In this document: in pieces, positions 52,677 to 61,253 of the stretch
Position numbering within the stretch: the first letter of the stretch is position 1
How the letters are laid out: the number at the start of each line of letters is the position of its first letter
NCBI RefSeq assembly: GCF_014652875.1
Contig: NZ_BMZQ01000001.1
Location: 1,736,001-1,800,000 of the forward strand
From: Tianweitania populi
GTDB taxonomy: Bacteria; Pseudomonadota; Alphaproteobacteria; Rhizobiales; Rhizobiaceae
Direction: 5' to 3'
Length of the DNA: 64,000 nucleotides
Position numbers and translations under genes: made by a program
Notes under the pieces: model-generated
Databases searched by the model: none
Seen by the model: only the letters and a program-made list of their open reading frames with translations
What the model was told of the DNA's origin: nothing

Positions 52677-52827
52677 AAATCTTCCGGCTCCTTCGCTTGT
52701 TCGAAGGACAACCCGGCCAGCAGTACGCCTGTTCCAACAGCGCCAAAAGATGAGCGCGCAGGTTGTCTTTTCAAGCACGTAAGGAAATGCTAATGTCCAG
52801 CTTGAAATGCAGCACCGGAGTGCGGCA

Positions 52828-53031
52828 ATGACACCTGAGAACAAGAGTTTTTCCACAACGAGGATCGAGCTCCCCGTTGATACTCACCTTCTAGCGCTCG
52901 ATGCCAACCGGCGCGTCGACATCACCGTCGATCTCGACCGCGACGTCGTCAGCAAGTTTCAGGCAACCGGTCCAGGCTGGCGCGAACGAATGGAAGCCGT
53001 TCTGAGCACGGCAAAACTCGCTCAGGCTTGA
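52828..53031 (+). CDS. Orphan BrnA-like (DUF4415) antitoxin
   Basis: A 67-aa protein whose C-terminal half, VDITVDLDRDVVSKFQATGPG followed by WRERM, is the BrnA/DUF4415 signature, a ribbon-helix-helix antitoxin that pairs with BrnT toxins. CGGAG lies 9 nt before the ATG at 52828. No brnT is seen on either side. Its 3' end overlaps the convergent modE gene by 10 nt. It may be a leftover of a toxin-antitoxin pair or a stand-alone regulator. Confidence 0.65.
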   Translation: MTPENKSFSTTRIELPVDTHLLALDANRRVDITVDLDRDVVSKFQATGPGWRERMEAVLSTAKLAQA

Positions 53032-53393
53032 TCATCCGACGAAGCGCTGTCTTGAGGCTGCGCCATTTCCGCCTGCAACGCATCCATATGCTCCTGCCCG
53101 GCGCGTGTGGCTGCCTCTTCCACCGCACGATATCGGCTCACCAGCATCTCACCCATATCCGTCAACTGCGCCCCACCACCATGTTTGCCGCCTGTTTGCG
53201 CGTCCACAACCGGACGACCAAACATGCGCTTCATTTCTTCAACGAGATCCCAGGCACGCTTGTAGGACATGCCCATCTGCCGGGCCGCTGCAGAAATCGA
53301 GCCTGAAGCCGCGATCTGCTCGAGCAGGTCGATCTTGCCCGAGCCGATGCGGCCGGCCGGATCAAGCTTGATGCGCAGGCTGAGCGACGGCAT
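53022..53393 (-). CDS. modE: ModE-type molybdate regulator, N-terminal domain only
   Basis: A 123-aa protein with the LysR-like winged helix of ModE: LLEQIAASGSISAAARQMGM and YKRAWDLVEEM, FGRPVVDAQTGGKHGGGA. The two Mop domains that bind molybdate in E. coli ModE are missing, as in many alphaproteobacteria. It follows modC closely on the same strand, so it may close the modABC operon. Confidence 0.85.
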   Translation of the reverse strand: MPSLSLRIKLDPAGRIGSGKIDLLEQIAASGSISAAARQMGMSYKRAWDLVEEMKRMFGRPVVDAQTGGKHGGGAQLTDMGEMLVSRYRAVEEAATRAGQEHMDALQAEMAQPQDSASSDDQA

Positions 53394-53410
53394 GATGAGG
53401 CATATCCTTA

Positions 53411-54517
53411 TTAACCGGCGGCGGGATGGCGGAAGGCGGCAGCGCCGCCCTCGAAGCTCACCGCCTTGATCACAAGGTATAAACGCTGTCCGGTTCGAAG
53501 CGCCATGGTTTCGAGCGACCGCCGCGTAATGCGGGAAAATAAGCGATCATCACCGCATACCAGCGTCACGAGAACATCCGGCCCGTCGCCTGTATCGATG
53601 CCGGCGACAACACCCTCCAGCACATTGAGCGCGCTGATGCCGCTCGGCTTCTCCGTCGCAAGCATGACGTCGCGCGCCCGCACTCGAACGCGGACTTTGG
53701 TGCCCGTTGCCGCCTCGATCCGAGGCAAGCGCCACTCGCCGCCCTTGGAACGCAGAACGGTCAGCCCATAAGGAGGCTCCTGTTCGGCAACGACGAGCTG
53801 GATCAGCGCGCCGGCCTCCGCCTTTTCGCTGGCAGGCAGAAGGTCATGGCGTGCCAGAACATCCGCAGCCAGCCCATGCGAAAGCACGCGTCCACCCGAC
53901 AGGATCACGACGTCGTTGGCCAGCCGCGCCACTTCAGCAACGGAATGGCTGACATAGATGATCGGGATCTTCGTTTCGTCGCGCAGCCGTTCGATATAGG
54001 GCAGGATCTCCGCCTTGCGCGCATCATCAAGCGCGGCCAGCGGCTCGTCCATCAGCATCAGCCTTGGACTGGCGATCAGCGCGCGCCCGATCGCGACACG
54101 CTGTTTTTCACCACCCGACAAAGCGTCCGGCCGGCGCTGAAGCAGATGGCCGATGCCCAGCAGCTCCACCACGCCATCAATGTCGGCATAGCGCTCTACC
54201 TTGGGCGCAAACCAGCGCCCGTAACGCAGGTTCTGGCTCACCGTCAGATGCGGAAACAAACGCGCATCCTGGAAGACATAGCCGATCCGGCGCTTGTGCG
54301 GCGGCAGGAAGATGCGCTTGGTCGTATCCACCAGCACCGTGTCGCCAACAACGATCCGGCCTTGGTCGGGCTTGGTCAAACCCGCGATCAGATTGACAAG
54401 CGACGTCTTGCCGGAGCCGGACTGACCAAACAAAGCCGTCAGTGCGCCACTGCCCGCAAAGGTGGCTTCCAGCGTGAAAGAACCGAGCCGCTTTTTCAGA
54501 TCGACGGAGATCGTCAT
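53411..54517 (-). CDS. modC: Molybdate ABC importer ATPase ModC
   Basis: A 368-aa ABC ATPase: Walker A LFGQSGSGKTSLVNLI, signature LSGGEKQRVAIGRAL, Walker B LMLMDEPLAALDD, and a C-terminal Mop domain (GISALNVLEGVVAGIDTGDG). Its start overlaps modB by 4 nt. It powers uptake of molybdate. Confidence 0.92.
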   Translation of the reverse strand: MTISVDLKKRLGSFTLEATFAGSGALTALFGQSGSGKTSLVNLIAGLTKPDQGRIVVGDTVLVDTTKRIFLPPHKRRIGYVFQDARLFPHLTVSQNLRYGRWFAPKVERYADIDGVVELLGIGHLLQRRPDALSGGEKQRVAIGRALIASPRLMLMDEPLAALDDARKAEILPYIERLRDETKIPIIYVSHSVAEVARLANDVVILSGGRVLSHGLAADVLARHDLLPASEKAEAGALIQLVVAEQEPPYGLTVLRSKGGEWRLPRIEAATGTKVRVRVRARDVMLATEKPSGISALNVLEGVVAGIDTGDGPDVLVTLVCGDDRLFSRITRRSLETMALRTGQRLYLVIKAVSFEGGAAAFRHPAAG

Positions 54518-55221
54518 TCGATTGCGATCTGCCGGTTGAGACGCCGCGCCATCACTTCGGAAGCGATCAACGCGACCATGGCGATAACAACCGAAACGAG
54601 GGTCAGCCGCAGCGCGCCGAACTCGCCGCCCGGAACCTGCGTGAAGGTGTAGATGGCGGACGGCAGGGTCTGCGTTTCACCGGGAATGTTGGACACGAAG
54701 GTGATGGTCGCACCGAACTCACCCATCGCCTTGGCAAAAGCGAGGATCATGCCGGCGATGATACCGGGCAGGATCAGCGGCAGGGTGACGGTGGCGAAGA
54801 CCCAGGCAGGGCTGGCGCCCAGCGTGCCGGCGGCAGCTTCCAGCTTACGGTCCACAGCCTCGATCGACAGGCGGATCGCCCGCACCATCAGCGGAAAGGC
54901 CATCACGCCACAGGCAAGCGCGGCACCCGTCCAGCGAAAGGAAAAGACGATGCCGAAGGCGCTGTCGAGAAAGGAACCGACCGGCGCACGGCGCCCGAAG
55001 GTGAGAAGCAGGACATAACCGGTTACCACCGGCGGAAGAATGAGGGGCAAGTGCACGATGCCGTTCAACAGCGACTTGCCCCAGAACTCCCGGCGCGCCA
55101 GCACATAGGCGACAAGAATGCCGAGAGGCAGGCTCGCGATCGTTGCCCAGAAGGACACGCGCAGCGACAGCCGCACGGCGTTCCATTCGTCAGGACTGAG
55201 CGCAAGCCATTCCATTCCCAT
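54514..55221 (-). CDS. modB: Molybdate ABC importer permease ModB
   Basis: A 235-aa permease with about five spans and the coupling loop AAGTLGASPAWVFATVTLPL. The opening LSPDEWNAVRLSLRVSFWAT is typical of ModB. The start may be the ATG at 55221 or two codons later. It follows modA by 6 nt. Confidence 0.92.
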   Translation of the reverse strand: MGMEWLALSPDEWNAVRLSLRVSFWATIASLPLGILVAYVLARREFWGKSLLNGIVHLPLILPPVVTGYVLLLTFGRRAPVGSFLDSAFGIVFSFRWTGAALACGVMAFPLMVRAIRLSIEAVDRKLEAAAGTLGASPAWVFATVTLPLILPGIIAGMILAFAKAMGEFGATITFVSNIPGETQTLPSAIYTFTQVPGGEFGALRLTLVSVVIAMVALIASEVMARRLNRQIAIE

Positions 55222-55227
55222 CCAGCC

Positions 55228-56028
55228 TTATTTGGCAGCGGCGGGAAGAACCGTGAAGCCCTGCGCTTCAAACAGCGTCTTGGCTTCCGCCGTCTTCAGG
55301 TAATCGAGGAATGCGCCGGCATCGGCCGACTTGGCTTCGGCAGTCTGGGCAGCCGGATAGATGATCGGATCATGGCTGTTGTCCGGGAACACGCCCACCA
55401 CCTTCACCTTCTTTTCCGCAACCGCGTCGGTTTCATACACGATTCCAAGCGGTGCCTCACCGGTGGCGACCAGGGCTAGCGCGGCGCGCACATTTTCAGC
55501 CTGCGCGACATTGCCGGAAACCGACTTCCAGACGCCGAGATGTTCCAGCGCATCCCTCCCATACTTGCCCGCCGGAACGGAGTCGACGTTGCCCATGGCG
55601 AGCTTGCCGCCCTTCAAGAGACCAGCCAGATCGAAGTCTTTCTTGATATCAGCCGTCACCGCCGCATCGGCAGGCGCGACTAGCACGATGCGGTTGGCCA
55701 GAAGCTGTACTTCGGTGTCGGTCTTGATGAGCTTCTTGTCCTTCAGATAGTTCATCCAGTCGAGATCGGCGGACACGAACACGTCAGCCGGTGCACCCGA
55801 TTCGATCTGCTTGGCGAGCGCCGAGCTTGCAGCATAGGAGATGGTGGCTTCCTTGCCGCTTGTCGCCTTCCACGCCGCGTTGATGCTGTCGAGCGCGTTC
55901 TTCAGGCTGGCCGCCGCGAAGACGGTGACCTTTTCCTGTGCCTGGGCAGCTGAAACGAAGCTTCCCACGCTAGACACAGCGAAGAAAGCGGCAACGGCAA
56001 AACCTGCAACCTGTCTGCGATTGAACAT
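55228..56028 (-). CDS. modA: Periplasmic molybdate-binding protein ModA
   Basis: A 266-aa binding protein with a signal peptide (cleavage near AAQAQE). FAAASLKNALDSINAAWK and SGAPADVFVSADLDWMNYL are classic ModA ligand-site segments. AGGAG precedes the ATG, and a Mo-box lies about 40-60 nt upstream. First gene of modABC. Confidence 0.93.
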   Translation of the reverse strand: MFNRRQVAGFAVAAFFAVSSVGSFVSAAQAQEKVTVFAAASLKNALDSINAAWKATSGKEATISYAASSALAKQIESGAPADVFVSADLDWMNYLKDKKLIKTDTEVQLLANRIVLVAPADAAVTADIKKDFDLAGLLKGGKLAMGNVDSVPAGKYGRDALEHLGVWKSVSGNVAQAENVRAALALVATGEAPLGIVYETDAVAEKKVKVVGVFPDNSHDPIIYPAAQTAEAKSADAGAFLDYLKTAEAKTLFEAQGFTVLPAAAK

Positions 56029-56531
56029 CGGAACTCCTGATGATGACCGGCGGACCCTCTGCCCTCCGTTATATTCTTATAAACATAACGATGATGCCGC
56101 GTCCATTGGCGATCGATGGTACAGCAATCTGCACTTCAAAGCGCCGCTGAACAGCTTAGATGCCAGCATTTAAAGCAAAGTTCCTCATTCTATAAGTACA
56201 GTAACCACAACACCGTTACAAACAGGAACCATATAGCAAGCAAAATTGCGATCTTCGCCACAAAGAACCCAACTTTACTTTGCAATTTGCCGGGATTGGA
56301 CGTATTTCCAAAGGGTTCCGTCGGACTCGGTAGCAGACCGCGCGACCTTCGATGCACTGAAATGAGAAGCAAGGCAGCGTGTCGCCCATCAAACGCTTGA
56401 GAACAGATGATCGCGATCATCCGACATGGCCGGTACGAACATGCCACGGCTTCGCGCGCCCACTTTGAAGACCCTTCATTCCCTCGTCCCCATGCGACTT
56501 CTCGGCAGCGACATGACGCGCAGGCACTTCC
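56029..56531. other. 503-nt intergenic region with Mo-box and AT-rich stretch
   Basis: The left end carries the Mo-box for modABC. From about 56160 to 56300 the DNA is clearly more AT-rich than its surroundings. This part probably holds the promoter for the type I secretion genes. No small gene or RNA can be supported. Confidence 0.6.
56067..56090 (-). promoter_or_regulatory. Mo-box upstream of modA
   Basis: CGTTATATT and AACATAACG, 6 nt apart, form an inverted repeat with one mismatch and match the ModE consensus CGnTATATA-N6-TATATnACG closely. Short ModE encoded in the same cluster is the likely ligand. Confidence 0.8.
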
Positions 56532-58259
56532 ATGAATAAATCCGACACGTTCAAAGACGCCCTGCGCAGCTATCGCGCGATCTTCGGCGCCGTGGTGCTG
56601 TTCAGCGCCGCCATCAACACGCTGATGTTCGTTGGCCCGCTTTACATGCTGCAGGTCTATGATCGCGTGCTGCAAAGCCGCAGTGAAGTCACGCTGATCG
56701 CGCTGACCGTCATCGCCGTCACCATGCTGATCATCTACGGCGTGCTGGAATGGATTCGCTCCCGTGTTCTGGTGCGCGCCGGCATGCAGTTCGACAATGT
56801 GATGGCGAGCCCGCTCTTTTCGCGCGTCGTTTCCAGCGCCCTCGCCGCTCCCGGCGCGAAGTCCGAATTCGCGCTCGTCGACATCGATCGCCTGCGCGAA
56901 TTTCTGACCGGCTCCGGCCTCATTTCGCTGTGCGATGTGCCGTGGGTGCCGGTGTTCCTGGCCGTCTGCTTCTTCTTTCACCCTTACATCGGCTGGGTGG
57001 CGACGGCGGGTGCCGTGGTCATCTTCGTGCTCGCGATCCTCAACGAGTTCACCACCAAGAAGACGCTGAATGACGCCAACTCCGCGTCCCAGGCTGCCCA
57101 GCACTTCGCCAACACGACGTTGCAGAACGTCGAGGTCATCCGCGCGCTCGGCATGGAAACCAGCCTGCGCGGACGCTGGAACGCCATGCACCGCAAGACG
57201 CTGGAACTCCAGGCCACCGCCAGCGACCGCGCCGGCGTGCTGGTCTCGGCTTCCAAGTTCGTCCGTATGGTGTTGCAGGTCGCGATCCTCTGCACCGGCG
57301 CTTACCTCGTGCTGGAGCGCGAAATGAGCCCCGGCATGATGGTCGCCGCCTCCATCATGATGGGCCGCGCGCTTGCGCCGGTGGATCAGGTCGTCGGCCA
57401 GTGGAAGCAGTTCATCGGCGCCCGCAGCGCGTATAATCGCCTGAGCGAGCTCTTCACCCGCGTGCCCGGCGAAACCGAGCGTCTGCAATTGCCCGCCCCC
57501 ACCGGCCAGTTCTCCACCGAAGGTCTGGTGATCGCTCCTCCCGGCTCGCGCAACCCGATCGTGGCTGGCGTGTCCTTCGCGCTGGAGCCCGGCGAAGCAT
57601 TGGCGCTGGTCGGCCCAAGCGGCGCCGGAAAGTCGAGCTTGGTGCGTGCCTTGGTTGGCGTCTGGCAGCCGATCGCCGGTGGCGTACGGCTCGACGGCTC
57701 CGAGCTGCAGCACTGGAACAAGGACAAGCTCGGCACCTATGTCGGCTATCTCCCGCAAACGGTGGAGCTGTTTGCTGGAACCATCGCCGAAAACATCGCC
57801 CGCTTCCGCGATGCCACCGCCGAAGAGATCGTGCTGGCGTCTCAGCGTGCCGGCGTGCACGAGATGATCCAGGCCCTGCCCGACGGCTACGAAACGCAGA
57901 TCGGCATCAGCGGCCGGCAGCTGTCCGGCGGCCAACGTCAGCGCATCGTCCTCGCCCGCGCTTTGTTCGGCGATCCCGCTGTGCTGATCCTCGACGAACC
58001 CAACGCCAATCTCGACATGGATGGCGAGGAAGCACTTGTGCGTTCGCTCAAGGACCTCAAGGCCCGCAACCGCACGGTGATCTTCGTCAGCCACAAGATC
58101 GGCCTGCTCGCCCTGAGCGACAAGGCGCTGATCCTGGCCGATGGCCGCATGCGCGCCTTTGGGCCGACCCGCGAAGTGCTGCAGCCCAAGGCCGTGGCGC
58201 CCTTACCCGTGGTCAATCAACCAGCGGTCGCAGCCCGCGCAATGACGGTGGCAAGCTGA
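56532..58259 (+). CDS. Type I secretion ABC transporter/ATPase (PrtD/PrsD-like)
   Basis: A 575-aa exporter: membrane part with about six spans (residues 1-300), then the ATPase with Walker A GPSGAGKSSLVRAL, signature LSGGQRQRIVLARAL, Walker B LILDEPNANLD. It matches the PrtD/PrsD group that exports proteins without a cleaved leader. No RTX substrate gene is seen next to it. A membrane-fusion gene follows with a one-base overlap. No TolC gene is in the window. Confidence 0.92.
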   Translation: MNKSDTFKDALRSYRAIFGAVVLFSAAINTLMFVGPLYMLQVYDRVLQSRSEVTLIALTVIAVTMLIIYGVLEWIRSRVLVRAGMQFDNVMASPLFSRVVSSALAAPGAKSEFALVDIDRLREFLTGSGLISLCDVPWVPVFLAVCFFFHPYIGWVATAGAVVIFVLAILNEFTTKKTLNDANSASQAAQHFANTTLQNVEVIRALGMETSLRGRWNAMHRKTLELQATASDRAGVLVSASKFVRMVLQVAILCTGAYLVLEREMSPGMMVAASIMMGRALAPVDQVVGQWKQFIGARSAYNRLSELFTRVPGETERLQLPAPTGQFSTEGLVIAPPGSRNPIVAGVSFALEPGEALALVGPSGAGKSSLVRALVGVWQPIAGGVRLDGSELQHWNKDKLGTYVGYLPQTVELFAGTIAENIARFRDATAEEIVLASQRAGVHEMIQALPDGYETQIGISGRQLSGGQRQRIVLARALFGDPAVLILDEPNANLDMDGEEALVRSLKDLKARNRTVIFVSHKIGLLALSDKALILADGRMRAFGPTREVLQPKAVAPLPVVNQPAVAARAMTVAS

Positions 58260-59596
58260 TGCTCGGCAAGATGCTCACGATGAAGAAAGCCCCGAAGCAG
58301 CCCGCCGACGGCTTTTCCCCCCGACCCTTCGTGCTGGCCGGCTACGTCACGGTCGCGCTCGCCTTCGGCGTGTTCGGCACCTGGGCGTCCACAGCGCCTT
58401 TGTCGAGCGGCGTTGCGGCGCAGGGTCAGGTCGTGGTCTTCAGCAACCGCAAGGTCATTCAGCACCTTGAAGGCGGCATCGTGCAGGAAATTCCGGTGCA
58501 GGAAGGCGACGTCGTTCAGCCCGGCGATGTTCTGGCGCGTCTTCAGCCCAATCAGGCGCAAGGCAATTTCGACATCCTCAGCCAGCGCTACAATCTCCTG
58601 CGTGCCACCGAAGCCCGCTTGCAGGCTGAAAGCGCCAATCTCGACAAAATCGAGTTTCCCGCCGACCTGCCGCTCACCGACGATAAGGGCGACGAGCCGC
58701 TCTACATCCGGCTGCAGCACAACTCCTTCCGCGACCGCCTCGCCACCAAGAAGGGCCAGATCGACATTCTGGGCGCGCGCATCGACCAGCTCCAGAACGA
58801 GATCGGCGGGCTGGATGCCCAGCGCGAATCCTTCTCCGAGCAGGCAAGCTCGATGGTGGAAGAAATCCGCCGCATGACGCGCGGCCAGAAGGGCGGCGTC
58901 GTTGCCACCAACCAGGTCGCGCAGCTCACACGTTCGCGCATCGAGGTTGAAGGCAATCTCGGCCGCATCGTTGCCGAAACCGCCAAGGTCAACCAGACCA
59001 TCGCCGAAACCAAGCTGCAGATCCTGCAGATCAACCAGGAATTCGTCGAGCGCGCCAGCAATGAGCTGCGCGAGGTCCGCGACCAGCTCAACGAGACCGG
59101 CGAACGGGTCAAGCAGGCCCGCGATATCCTGGATCGCACGGTGATCCGCGCGCCGGTGCGCGGCATGATCCAGAATATCCAGATCCACACCAAATCAGGC
59201 GTCATCCGTCCGGCCGAACCCCTGATGGACCTGATCCCGCTGGACGAAAACCTGATCATCAACGCCCGCGTCCGCCCCGTCGACATCGACAATGTCGCGA
59301 TCGGCAACGTCGCGGAAGTCCGGCTGTCGTCCTTCTCCAGCCGCACGACGCCTGTGATCTTCGGCACAGTGCATGTGCTGTCACAGGATGTGGTACAGCC
59401 GGAAGACGGTCGGTCCGAACCCTATTATGTTGCGCGTGTCCAGGTCGCCGAGCAGGACGTGCCCGCAAACGTCAAGGGTCGTCTCGTGCCCGGCATGCCG
59501 GCCGACGTGATCTTTGTGGGCCCGGAGCGCACGCTGGTACAATATATCACCAAGCCGATGCGCGATGCCTTCTCCAAGGGCATGCTTGAGGAATAA
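58259..59596 (+). CDS. Type I secretion membrane-fusion protein (HlyD/PrtE-like)
   Basis: A 445-aa HlyD-family adaptor: one N-terminal span (FVLAGYVTVALAFGVFGTWA), biotinyl-lipoyl-like half (VIQHLEGGIVQEIPVQEGD), a long coiled coil (about residues 100-290) and C-terminal beta barrel. It links the ABC exporter to an outer-membrane channel. An ATG four codons downstream (MLTMKKAPKQ) could also serve as start. Confidence 0.92.
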   Translation: MLGKMLTMKKAPKQPADGFSPRPFVLAGYVTVALAFGVFGTWASTAPLSSGVAAQGQVVVFSNRKVIQHLEGGIVQEIPVQEGDVVQPGDVLARLQPNQAQGNFDILSQRYNLLRATEARLQAESANLDKIEFPADLPLTDDKGDEPLYIRLQHNSFRDRLATKKGQIDILGARIDQLQNEIGGLDAQRESFSEQASSMVEEIRRMTRGQKGGVVATNQVAQLTRSRIEVEGNLGRIVAETAKVNQTIAETKLQILQINQEFVERASNELREVRDQLNETGERVKQARDILDRTVIRAPVRGMIQNIQIHTKSGVIRPAEPLMDLIPLDENLIINARVRPVDIDNVAIGNVAEVRLSSFSSRTTPVIFGTVHVLSQDVVQPEDGRSEPYYVARVQVAEQDVPANVKGRLVPGMPADVIFVGPERTLVQYITKPMRDAFSKGMLEE

Positions 59597-59601
59597 ACTG
59601 C

Positions 59602-59620
59602 CGGCGGGAGAGCCCCGCCG
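59602..59620 (+). repeat. GC-rich hairpin after the secretion genes
   Basis: CGGCGGG and CCCGCCG flank a 5-nt loop a few bases after the adaptor stop codon. There is no T run, so it may limit rather than end transcription into the 488-aa gene. Confidence 0.45.
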
Positions 59621-59696
59621 ACGGTCACGACGACATCCATCCTTTACTGCTAAAAGGATGCGAGAAAGACGCACTACCATCGCCTAGAGAGGTCCC

Positions 59697-61163
59697 ATGC
59701 GCATTCTCCAGTTCCGCAAGCCGACCCCCAGCCCAGCTGTTCTCGTGATGCAGCAGGACTGGTCCCAGCAGGAAATGGCAGACTTCTACCGCGCCCATCA
59801 CCTGCTCGCGCAAAACGGCGTGGCGATCGGCATCGATCGCGGCCAGACGGATGCCGGCGACCCTTGGATGGTGTTCTTCGACACGGCCACGCAGGACGTC
59901 TTCCTCCATGTCGCGCGCTTCGATGGTCAGTGCATGCTGATCTGCGAAACGCTGGACCTGAGGCTGACGCGTCCAACAATCACCGATGTCATCCTCGCTT
60001 TCGAGGAAAGCGTGCGGGACTTCGTCGCCATCCGGCAGGACCGCAACTCCAATGTCGTGTTGCATCCGGCAGCGCGCATCATCATGTCGATCTCCGCGGT
60101 CTTCCTTCTGTTCAAGCTGGAAAATGGCGGCACCGCTCAGGCGAAGACCCTGATCGAAACAGGCGCCACCGCCGATGCTACGCGCAAGCAGGATGCGGGC
60201 ATGGCCCCACGCCTGCATCAGGCCGTTGCGCGCATCTTCGATATTGCCGATGCCCCAGCAGCAGCCGCAGCGATCGCCGGCGCCATTCTCAGCGTCGAGC
60301 TCGCCCGCGCCCAGCTTGCCGCTGATCATCAGTTGTCCGAACTCGTCGGAATCAATGACGGTCATCCCACGGACGGTGTCGTCTCGCTCGACGCACATCA
60401 TGAAGACGCTGCAATTGTTGCAGCAACGGAGGACACGGCGGCGGATGCGCGGTCTCCAGGAGCCGCGCACGCGGTAGCCCTTGAACACGGTACGGTTGAT
60501 CTCAGCCCCAAGATCCAGATCGCCATGCACACGGCAGCGATTGCAGCACCTGCGGAACAGGCCACGGCAGCCCCTAACCATTCCACGCCTGAGACGATCA
60601 CACCGCAGCCTCAGGCCCCCCACTCGCATGCCGATGACGACCACCACGCGGTTGCGTCAAGCGGTGGCACCACCGTTCCTGCATCGCAACCCACCGTTTC
60701 TTCCGATGCCAACGCCAGCGTGAGCACCCCAGCGTCCACCACGCAGGACACAGCCACCACAACCAGCCTCGCCGCCCGCGCCGTTCAAAGCCTGTTGAGC
60801 GAAACGGCCCTGCCCGGCCACACACCTTCTGTCATCGATGACGGCGACGCCGCCGCCCTGCCGGTCGGTCTTGGCGACATCACCATCGCCAATCTTCCCG
60901 ATCTCGACACAAGCGTGGCCCTGTTCCGCGAAACGACCCTGACCGGCGACCTGCTCACCGACACGATCATCGATTTCATGGCTCGCTTCGGCAGCTACGA
61001 CGTGGAGTTTGCCGATGGACGCGTGTTGATCGAACAGCATGATACGGCTTCGCTCAGCTCCGACCACATCGGGATCTGGACCAACATCATGGAGGATGGC
61101 AGCGCCATTTCCGTGATCGGCCACATCGATCTCGTGACGGACGTGACCACCAGCCTCAGCTAG
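59697..61163 (+). CDS. 488-aa membrane protein of unknown function next to the type I secretion pair
   Basis: Residues 1-125 form a folded, probably cytosolic domain (MADFYRAHHLLAQNGVAIGI; FFDTATQDVFLHVARFDGQ). One membrane span follows at about 128-145 (RIIMSISAVFLLFKLE). A long Ala/Thr/His/Pro-rich linker takes residues 190-380. The C-terminal 110 residues look folded again (DTIIDFMARFGSYDVEF) and end in VTDVTTSLS. No RTX repeats. I know no family. It follows the secretion pair by 100 nt, so it may be its partner, a surface-tethered protein, or a glycan-linked factor. Confidence 0.75.
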   Translation: MRILQFRKPTPSPAVLVMQQDWSQQEMADFYRAHHLLAQNGVAIGIDRGQTDAGDPWMVFFDTATQDVFLHVARFDGQCMLICETLDLRLTRPTITDVILAFEESVRDFVAIRQDRNSNVVLHPAARIIMSISAVFLLFKLENGGTAQAKTLIETGATADATRKQDAGMAPRLHQAVARIFDIADAPAAAAAIAGAILSVELARAQLAADHQLSELVGINDGHPTDGVVSLDAHHEDAAIVAATEDTAADARSPGAAHAVALEHGTVDLSPKIQIAMHTAAIAAPAEQATAAPNHSTPETITPQPQAPHSHADDDHHAVASSGGTTVPASQPTVSSDANASVSTPASTTQDTATTTSLAARAVQSLLSETALPGHTPSVIDDGDAAALPVGLGDITIANLPDLDTSVALFRETTLTGDLLTDTIIDFMARFGSYDVEFADGRVLIEQHDTASLSSDHIGIWTNIMEDGSAISVIGHIDLVTDVTTSLS

Positions 61164-61253
61164 AGCGAGGGTGCCGACACACTTCGCTCTGTTGTTCGGC
61201 CGCCTTCTTCGCTAAGGCATTTCACACGCAGCAGATGATCCGTCTCCAAGCGG

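Noticed and set aside
56190-58094. A 634-codon open frame on the minus strand
   Set aside because: It lies opposite the type I secretion exporter, whose motifs are intact; the antisense product is Gly/Ala/His-rich without a recognisable fold.
59697-61163. RTX-type secreted toxin or protease as cargo of the type I system
   Set aside because: No GGxGxDxUx repeats or protease motif is present in the 488-aa protein.
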